Source: Balneolales bacterium (GTDB lineage Bacteria > Bacteroidota > Rhodothermia > Balneolales > Natronogracilivirgulaceae). From it: 12,003 bases of DNA. The stretch spans positions 1 to 12,003 of the forward strand of contig SLLP01000044.1 in NCBI GenBank assembly GCA_007133995.1, written 5' to 3'. Made by a program: the position numbers and the translations under genes. Below the pieces are notes generated by a model. It was not told the origin of the DNA, made no database searches, and was given only the letters and a program-made list of their open reading frames with translations. Below, in pieces: positions 6,365 through 12,003 of this stretch. How positions within the stretch are numbered: the stretch's first letter is position 1; each line of letters starts with the position of its first letter.

Positions 6365-8519
6365 TCCGGCCGCGTTGTTCATCAAAATTGAGTATCCTCA
6401 CCCTGATAATTTCCCCGACGGAAATCACATCATGCGGATTGGCGATCCGTTTCCGACTCATTTTCGATATATGCAGCAAACCGTCCTGTTTTACTCCGAT
6501 ATCGACAAAAGCACCGAAATCCACCACGTTTCGCACGGTGCCCTCCAACTCCAGGCCCTCCTTGAGATCATTCATTGTCAATATCTCTTGTCTGAGTAGA
6601 GGCTTGGGCAGTGCTTCTCTCGGGTCGCGACCGGGCTTTTGGAGATTTTCAATAATAAGTTCAAGGGTAGGAATTCCTATATCCAGTCTTTCTGCCGTTT
6701 CTTCCAGATTCAGGTTCTGGAATTTAACAGGAAAAAGGGTGACGGACTCTCTGATATCAGCAGCATCAATACCGACTGATTCACAGAGTCTGATTGTGGC
6801 GCCATAGCTTTCAGGGTGGATTGCGGTGTTGTCAAGAGGCTGCGGAGAATCCGGAATTCGCAAAAATCCCGCTGCCTGTTGAAACCGAAACGCACCAAGA
6901 CCAGATACTTTTTTCAGCTCTTTTCTGTTGCTGAACGGACCGTTTTTATCCCGATAATCTATAATCTTATCAGCCACATTTCGGCTCAAGCCGGATACGT
7001 AGGTCAGCAAAGATGAGCTGGCTGAATTAAGATTCACCCCTACACTGTTTACACAACTTTCAACAACATCATCCAGTTTTCTGGTTAGCTTTGACTGGTT
7101 CACATCATGCTGATAGAGGCCCACTCCAATGGACTTGGGATCAATTTTAACCAGCTCTGCAAGCGGGTCCTGAACACGGCGAGCAATGGATATATTCCCT
7201 CTCATAGCGGCATCCAGATCAGGAAACTCCTGACGGGCAACGGTAGAGGCAGAGTATACCGATGCTCCGGACTCATTAATGATAAGGTAGTGCAGCTGTT
7301 TCTTTTCCTTTTCCCCAAATCTCTCGGATAACAGGTCAGCCACAACCTGCTCGGTCTCACGACTGCCGGTGCCATTGCCTATTGCGATCAAAGACACATT
7401 GTGCTTTTTAATAAGCTTTTCAAGCACATCCATGGATTCCCTGATTTTCTTTAGCGGTGGTGTCGGGAAGATGGTGGTACCCTCGAGATATTTTCCGGTG
7501 CCGTCCACCACGGCAACTTTGCAACCCGTCCTGTAACCAGGGTCGATGCCCATGACCGTCTGTGAAGAGAGCGGCGGCTGAAGCAGCAGGTTTTTTAGAT
7601 TTTCAGCAAATGTCAGGATAGCATGTTCTTCCGCTTCTTCGGTGAGTTCTTTTCGGGCTTCGCGCTCCAGTGATGGAAATAACAGCCGTTTGTAGCAGTC
7701 GTTGATTGCTGCAATAAAATGGGTTGTAAAGACCGAACGACGGTTGGTTACCAGGAATCTCTTCATTCTTTCCAGAGCTTTTTCTTCCATGATCTCAAGA
7801 CGCACAGAAAGGATGCCTTCCCGTTCTCCACGATTGATCGCAAGTACCTGGTGTGGTTTGATATAGATCAACTTGCACTTGAATTCGTAATACTCCCGGT
7901 AAGTTTCCTTTTCGTCCGGACTGCCGGCTTTGGAAACATTGACAATGCCGTGTCTTTGAATCTGATTGCGTAATCCGTTACGTATGTGAATCTCTTCATT
8001 GATCCACTCCGCGCAGATATCCCGGGCTCCCTGGAGAGCTTCATCCGTACTGTTTACATCCTTGTCCTGATCAATGAATGCAGCAGCTAATACATCCGGA
8101 TGTCCATTGGATGTCTCCTCTTCCCAGATCAATTCTGCCAGCGGTTCAAGACCTTTCTCCCTTGCAACGCCGGCACGTGTTTTTCGTTTGGGCTTGTATG
8201 GAAGATAAATATCCTCAAGATGTTTAAGTAATTTGCATCCCAGAATTTCATTTTCCAGCTCATTCGTCAGTTTATTCTGCTCTCTGATGGACTCAATAAT
8301 GGTGGTTTTGCGCTCGTTTAGAATCTTGGAGTATTCTATTTTGTCACGAATTTCTCTGAGCTTCTCTTCATCGAGACCACCAGTCCGCTCCTGGCGGTAG
8401 CGTGCTATGAAAGGGATGGTGGCTCCTTCATCAAGCAATGAAGCGACTGCAGCAATCTGTTTTGGTGCGAGGGAGAGTTTATTGGAGATATCAGAAATTA
8501 TTCCTTCAGATGACATCAT
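6321..8519 (-). CDS. tex: Tex family RNA-binding transcription accessory protein
   Basis: From the chosen ATG the protein has 732 residues. Domain order is that of Tex. The N-terminal helical domain includes LLDEGATIPFIARYRQERTG at about 28-47 and YLPYKPKRKTRAG. A YqgF/RNase-H-like domain begins at about 322 with VMGIDPGYRTG, followed by SIARRVQDPLAELVKIDPKS and GVGLYQHDVNQ. Tandem helix-hairpin-helix motifs occupy about 493-560, around SASSSLLTYVSGLSR and LKKVSGLGAFRF. The S1 RNA-binding domain occupies about 657-725 (GTVRNVVDFGAFVDIG, DGLLHISKMS). It stops just after S1, without the basic tail of Escherichia coli Tex. Tex proteins bind nucleic acid and affect transcription and gene expression; the precise role is unsettled. 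The frame opens at 8576, but MMSSEGIISDISNKL at 8519 gives an N-terminus of the same length as E. coli Tex; 8516 is equally possible. It is convergent and overlapping with trmH and divergent from the phosphatase gene. Confidence 0.94.
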   Translation of the reverse strand: MMSSEGIISDISNKLSLAPKQIAAVASLLDEGATIPFIARYRQERTGGLDEEKLREIRDKIEYSKILNERKTTIIESIREQNKLTNELENEILGCKLLKHLEDIYLPYKPKRKTRAGVAREKGLEPLAELIWEEETSNGHPDVLAAAFIDQDKDVNSTDEALQGARDICAEWINEEIHIRNGLRNQIQRHGIVNVSKAGSPDEKETYREYYEFKCKLIYIKPHQVLAINRGEREGILSVRLEIMEEKALERMKRFLVTNRRSVFTTHFIAAINDCYKRLLFPSLEREARKELTEEAEEHAILTFAENLKNLLLQPPLSSQTVMGIDPGYRTGCKVAVVDGTGKYLEGTTIFPTPPLKKIRESMDVLEKLIKKHNVSLIAIGNGTGSRETEQVVADLLSERFGEKEKKQLHYLIINESGASVYSASTVARQEFPDLDAAMRGNISIARRVQDPLAELVKIDPKSIGVGLYQHDVNQSKLTRKLDDVVESCVNSVGVNLNSASSSLLTYVSGLSRNVADKIIDYRDKNGPFSNRKELKKVSGLGAFRFQQAAGFLRIPDSPQPLDNTAIHPESYGATIRLCESVGIDAADIRESVTLFPVKFQNLNLEETAERLDIGIPTLELIIENLQKPGRDPREALPKPLLRQEILTMNDLKEGLELEGTVRNVVDFGAFVDIGVKQDGLLHISKMSRKRIANPHDVISVGEIIRVRILNFDEQRGRISLEMADGNAPEVP

Positions 8520-8667
8520 TTTTACTATTTTATGATTCTGGGTCAAACGACGATTCATGCTGGACCAACAAACCAAACCGTTTTCGCCGGCGTTACTTAG
8601 ACTACACTTTACTCAATCACATGCCGTTTGGAAGTACCAAATATATCAGCCCGACAAGCTATTTACA
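8520..8667. promoter_or_regulatory. Divergent intergenic region between tex and the HisN-like gene
   Basis: The 148-bp gap separates two divergent start codons and must hold their promoters if the start choices are right. No clear -35/-10 pair or TAnnTTTG box is seen on either strand. The frames of both neighbours run open into this gap (tex to 8576, the phosphatase from 8557), but those extensions do not resemble their families. Confidence 0.35.
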
Positions 8668-9447
8668 ATGGATATAAACAGAAAAGAAGAACTATTGCAA
8701 TATGCCACCTATCTTGCCAGAACGGCTGGAAAAAAAACCCTTGCACATTTCGGAAAAAAAATTGATGTTGATCGGAAAGGAGATGATTCTCCGGTGACCG
8801 TCGCTGATCGCGAAGCAGAAAAGTGGATGAGGGCATGCATTCAGGAGAAATTTCCGGATCACGGGATCGTGGGTGAGGAGTATGGCACGGAAGGCGAACA
8901 GAAATCCATCAAATGGATATTGGATCCGATAGATGGAACACTTTCATTCATACATGGCATTCCGCTTTATACCACACTAATCGGCATTACCATTGACGAT
9001 GAACCGGAAATTGGTGTGATCTATGCACCGGCGACCGACGAGCTTTGTGAGGCAGGCATTGGTCTTGGTGCACGTTATAACGGTCAGGATTGCCGCGTTT
9101 CGGATACAACTCTGATCAGAAAGGCTACGCTCCTTAGCACGGATATGACCACGATTATCAGTGAAGGGCTTGAAACGCCATTTCGAATTCTTCTTGAGGA
9201 ATGCAGATTGCATCGAACCTGGGGTGACGCTTACGGACATATGATGGTTGCAACCGGACGGGCTGACATCATGTTCGATCCATTGCTTAATATCTGGGAT
9301 GCCGCACCACTGCTTCCGATTTTACAGGAGGCCGGAGGAGTGTTTCTTGACTTTTCCGGACATGCCGCCATTGATAGCGGTCACGGTTTTTCTTCAAACG
9401 AGAAGCTTGCGAATATCGTATTATCTGCCATGGAAAAGGGAAACTGA
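8668..9447 (+). CDS. hisN: Inositol monophosphatase family protein, HisN-type histidinol-phosphatase-like
   Basis: A 259-residue Mg2+/Li+-sensitive sugar-phosphatase fold protein. Metal-site motif 1 is present as GEEYG at 69-73 (E70, E71) and LDPIDGT at 85-91 (D86, D89). Motif 2 is NIWDAAPLLPILQEAGG starting at 208, with D211. The segment WGDAYGHMMVATGRADIMFD, and the total length, match the HisN branch (histidinol-phosphate to histidinol, histidine synthesis, as in Corynebacterium) better than the myo-inositol, CysQ or fructose-bisphosphate branches. That substrate call is tentative, because no other his gene is in the window. The frame is open from 8557, but ATG at 8668 is chosen because MDINRKEELLQYATYLA starts just before the first family helix, and the 8557 start would overlap the tex 5' region. 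No Shine-Dalgarno is evident. The next gene starts 26 bp downstream on the same strand. Confidence 0.82.
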   Translation: MDINRKEELLQYATYLARTAGKKTLAHFGKKIDVDRKGDDSPVTVADREAEKWMRACIQEKFPDHGIVGEEYGTEGEQKSIKWILDPIDGTLSFIHGIPLYTTLIGITIDDEPEIGVIYAPATDELCEAGIGLGARYNGQDCRVSDTTLIRKATLLSTDMTTIISEGLETPFRILLEECRLHRTWGDAYGHMMVATGRADIMFDPLLNIWDAAPLLPILQEAGGVFLDFSGHAAIDSGHGFSSNEKLANIVLSAMEKGN

Positions 9448-9473
9448 TTCAACTTTTTAATTATAAAAGCAGT

Positions 9474-11822
9474 ATGATAACATATTTAAACACATTGACA
9501 AACATTGCAATAAGTACTTGTATATCGAAAATATCTATTACATGTCTTCTCCTGCTTATACCACTGAAGAGCTTTTCTCAAGAAGGGGGAGATTACGTGA
9601 TCAGACCTCTTTCAGAAATCGAGTATAATAGCCTGGAAATCCACCTGGAGGCCGGATACAAAGACAAAACCATACGTGGTACTGCCAGATACCATTTCCG
9701 TCCCAAACATGCATATGTTGACAGCATATCCTGGCTGGCACCCGGCATGGACATTCTCAAACTTGAATTGGATGGTCAGGAAACGCCTTACAAAAAGAAT
9801 GGTGATTCGCTTGTAATTATTTTTGATGTTTATCCTGATCCGGCACAGTCATATACTATTGATGTCTCCTATGAGTCGAAACCATCCTTTGGTGTTCACT
9901 TCAGGCACAACGGAACCATCTTTTCATCAACACTTCCGGGCAGTGTTGCTCACTGGTTGCCAGGACCGATTCACCCGCGTGTCTCAATGCCAGTAACCAT
10001 TACAGTGGAAGCACCTGAAAATTTTAATGCCGTTGCCACGGGTTCACCGCTGGATGAGCAAACCACGGAAATGGGAAAGCGATTTGTGTTCTCATCGGAA
10101 AATGAAACGGCTGTTTCCGAATTATTTTTTGCTGTCGGTGATTTCGCCATGGAGGAATCATTCTCGGGTACAAAAAATCTCAGGGTTTATCACGAACATG
10201 GAGTGCTTGATGAAGGGCGCTCGAGGGAGATACTTTCCTACATGATTCAACGCATGCGGGAATACGAGCGGTATTTCCGCAGTGAGCTGCCCGTTTCTGC
10301 ATTCCATACTCTGATACTTTCAGATGAAAAATGGGAAACCCGTCCGTATGCTGCAGGAGTCGCTGTCTTTTCTAGCCCAAAGAGTCAAATTGAGACATTA
10401 ATTTCTCGCGCGATTGCAGCTCAATGGATCGGCATTTCCTCACGGGCAGGGCAATGGGCTGATTCTCGCCATATTGTGCTGCTTCAGGCTTTGGTAGCAG
10501 AAGAAGTGGGTGAACCTGATTGGCAGTCGGTATCAGATCCGCTTGAACAGGCTTTCCGAGTGCCCGAGACATTGTATTCCGAGCAGTCCATGGACAGGTG
10601 GCAGTGGTCACGTCGCTATTTGCGCGATCAAGCCCCACCGCTTCTTTCCGATGTGCTTCCATACCAGGTAAGAGCCTTTGCAGGAAATTCCGGAGTGTAC
10701 GAAGCGGATGTTTTTTCCCGCATGGCATATCAAAAGACAGGAAGGTGGATTTCCCCTCCTGTAATCAATGATCCTGGACCAGAATTAAAACCTGGGTACC
10801 TTGTTGTGGTTTCCGAGACAAGGGATTCAGGACGGCTTACATTCGCTTTCGTGCCCACCGATGATTATACAGAACGTGATTTTACTGCAACTATTTACTG
10901 GATCCAAAATGGTGAGTTATACGATAGTAAAGTGGAGTTTCGTGGAACAGGAGATACACTGGATATTCCAACGGATGGTCAAGTCAGCAATGCATGGATT
11001 GGTGCAGGCGACGATTCAGAAGTGCGCCTCCAGATCGATAAGCCATTTTCGTTCTGGCTCTATCAGCTGCGTCGAGACGACCGGTCTGAAAAGAGAAGAG
11101 AAGCCGCCCTGGCGCTGAAAGACCATGACTCAGATCCTGATCTGCAACTTGCAGTGCAGGATATAATGAACCGCGAACAAAATACCGATGTGCTGGCAGC
11201 ACTGTATCGCCTCATGGCAGGACTGACGTCAGGTGCCAGCGGTACAGAAAGGCGGTTCCTGGAGGGAGTCACATCTCCTGATGCAGAGATCCGCATGGTA
11301 TCCATGCAGTCCCTGAAAGCATACCCCGGCAATACGCAAGTACAAAACAGGGTTATGGAGGTCATACAAGAGTCAGATGATATTCCACTTGTCAACCAGG
11401 CGATACGTACCTACAGAAACCTGATTGATGAGAATGAATTTCGTGATTTTGCCATCAGGTTTTTGAGGGAAGACCGACAGGATCAGCTTTTCACCAAAAC
11501 ATTGCTGGAGGAGCTTTTTGAAGTACCGGTGGATGATACTTCTTTTGAGGCAGCCATTGAATATCTCAACCAGGGTTACTCCTTCGAGATCCGGTGGTTG
11601 GCCTATCGTCAGTTGAGCAGATTTGCAAGTGACCGCGAATGGCAGGCCGACTTCGCCAGGGACTATGCAGATGATCCGGATCCCAGAATACGTTTCGCAG
11701 CGATTTTTGCTATATCACATATTGATTTGCAGGATCAGGGACCTTTTTTAGAGTCACGTATGTTGCTTGAATATGATATTCGTATATTAAAGCAGGCAAA
11801 AAAACTCGCCAATGCCGATTAG
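9474..11822 (+). CDS. Secreted M1-aminopeptidase-like protein without zinc-site residues, HEAT-like C-terminus
   Basis: A 782-residue protein with a signal peptide: the hydrophobic core is about residues 20-32 and SFS-QEGG at 33-39 suggests cleavage after S35. Residues about 45-230 follow the beta-rich N-terminal domain of M1 aminopeptidases (a 'G-x-A-x-Y-x-F' strand, 'LELDGQ', 'HWLPGPIHPR', 'ELFFAVGDF'). The catalytic domain follows. Its segment LISRAIAAQWIG at 309-320 aligns without gaps to the canonical VIAHELAHQWFG block, but the zinc histidines are R312 and A316, the catalytic Glu is A313, and the third ligand, 19 residues after the second His, is V335. The flanking Q317, W318, G320, W328 and D330 are kept. 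The G-x-M-E-N exopeptidase motif is also absent (YAAGVAVFSS at 292-301). Residues about 545-782 are helical repeats of HEAT-like type. Zinc peptidase activity is therefore unlikely; a binding, scaffold or regulatory role outside the cytoplasm is inferred. It sits 26 bp after hisN and 20 bp before the next frame. Confidence 0.8.
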   Translation: MITYLNTLTNIAISTCISKISITCLLLLIPLKSFSQEGGDYVIRPLSEIEYNSLEIHLEAGYKDKTIRGTARYHFRPKHAYVDSISWLAPGMDILKLELDGQETPYKKNGDSLVIIFDVYPDPAQSYTIDVSYESKPSFGVHFRHNGTIFSSTLPGSVAHWLPGPIHPRVSMPVTITVEAPENFNAVATGSPLDEQTTEMGKRFVFSSENETAVSELFFAVGDFAMEESFSGTKNLRVYHEHGVLDEGRSREILSYMIQRMREYERYFRSELPVSAFHTLILSDEKWETRPYAAGVAVFSSPKSQIETLISRAIAAQWIGISSRAGQWADSRHIVLLQALVAEEVGEPDWQSVSDPLEQAFRVPETLYSEQSMDRWQWSRRYLRDQAPPLLSDVLPYQVRAFAGNSGVYEADVFSRMAYQKTGRWISPPVINDPGPELKPGYLVVVSETRDSGRLTFAFVPTDDYTERDFTATIYWIQNGELYDSKVEFRGTGDTLDIPTDGQVSNAWIGAGDDSEVRLQIDKPFSFWLYQLRRDDRSEKRREAALALKDHDSDPDLQLAVQDIMNREQNTDVLAALYRLMAGLTSGASGTERRFLEGVTSPDAEIRMVSMQSLKAYPGNTQVQNRVMEVIQESDDIPLVNQAIRTYRNLIDENEFRDFAIRFLREDRQDQLFTKTLLEELFEVPVDDTSFEAAIEYLNQGYSFEIRWLAYRQLSRFASDREWQADFARDYADDPDPRIRFAAIFAISHIDLQDQGPFLESRMLLEYDIRILKQAKKLANAD

Positions 11823-11842
11823 CACCATATATTACTTTCAAT

Positions 11843-12003
11843 ATGAACTATATTATTAAGCTTCCGCCCAAATCCAAACGTGATGATATCATTGACGCAT
11901 GGGTCAATGATGTGCTTCATGACCATGACTATTCCAGGCTTCGTGCCGTATTAAACCAGCTCATTGAAAGTGGATTTAACAGAGATGGTGTTATGTTCAT
12001 GTA
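11843..12003 (+). CDS. Unrecognised protein, N-terminal 53 codons (cut by window edge)
   Basis: An open frame begins at ATG 11843, 20 bp after the stop of the M1-like gene, and runs out of the window. It starts MNYIIKLPPKSKRDDIID and continues as an amphipathic, charged, probably helical segment (a DVLHDHD stretch, then LRAVLNQLIESGFNRDG). There is no signal peptide or membrane helix in the visible part. I do not recognise a family. Its close spacing and shared strand suggest co-transcription with the preceding gene. It could also be a shorter chance frame, though absence of stops, position and codon pattern favour a real gene. Confidence 0.55.
   Translation, partial: MNYIIKLPPKSKRDDIIDAWVNDVLHDHDYSRLRAVLNQLIESGFNRDGVMFM

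Noticed and set aside
8544..8572. TTTG and GTCGTTTG on the minus strand, 17 nt apart, as a possible Bacteroidota-type -33/-7 promoter for tex.
   Set aside because: The -7 box lacks the required TA at its start and the spacing is shorter than usual, so the match is too weak to call.
8520..8576. An N-terminal extension of tex beginning MVCWSSMNRRLTQ at 8576.
   Set aside because: The extra 19 residues do not resemble Tex, and starting at 8519 gives the family's usual N-terminal length.
8557..8667. A 37-residue N-terminal extension of the HisN-like phosphatase beginning MLDQQTKP.
   Set aside because: It is unlike the family, overlaps the open 5' end of the divergent tex frame, and the family alignment starts right after the ATG at 8668.
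9448..9473. CTTTT/AAAAG arms between hisN and the M1-like gene as a possible terminator.
   Set aside because: The stem is only five A/T-rich pairs with no G/C core, and the next gene starts at once, so it looks like a chance match.

Overview
The window looks like an ordinary chromosomal stretch from a free-living, Gram-negative-like bacterium, most plausibly of the Bacteroidota/Balneolota/Rhodothermota neighbourhood. The hints are weak or absent Shine-Dalgarno sequences in front of most genes, a Ser-Phe-Ser/Gln signal-peptide end on a secreted peptidase-like protein, and the general look of the proteins. This placement is inference; there is no rRNA, tRNA or other marker here. Gene density is high, all complete reading frames are intact, and I see no insertion sequence, phage gene, CRISPR array, tRNA or rRNA.

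Layout. (1) Positions 1-487, minus strand: the N-terminal third or less of a membrane-anchored penicillin-acylase-family Ntn hydrolase, cut by the left edge. (2) Positions 570-4689, plus strand: a tightly spaced run of four genes, namely diaminopimelate decarboxylase (lysA), a low-specificity threonine aldolase (ltaE-like), a 12-helix MFS transporter starting with TTG, and a short alpha/beta-hydrolase-like protein that has lost its serine nucleophile. (3) A 244-bp intergenic region with one sigma70-like promoter candidate. (4) Positions 4934-6364, plus strand: an OmpR-type response regulator without an adjacent kinase, followed after 15 bp by a TrmH-like tRNA 2'-O-ribose methyltransferase. (5) Positions 6321-8519, minus strand: the RNA-binding protein Tex; its 3' end overlaps the 3' end of the methyltransferase by 44 bp. 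(6) Positions 8668-12003, plus strand, divergent from tex: an inositol-monophosphatase-family enzyme resembling HisN-type histidinol-phosphatase, then a secreted protein with the M1-aminopeptidase architecture but without any of its zinc-site residues, then the start of an unrecognised gene cut by the right edge.

Most of the window is housekeeping metabolism (lysine, threonine/glycine and possibly histidine), RNA modification and transcription-associated functions. The most interesting points are two apparent pseudoenzymes. The first is the M1-like protein, in which the HExxH...E zinc site aligns without gaps but reads Arg-Ala-x-x-Ala...Val, and which is followed by a helical, HEAT-like C-terminal region. 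The second is the alpha/beta-hydrolase-like protein with Glu in the nucleophile position. I found no evidence for a defence system or other new multi-gene system.
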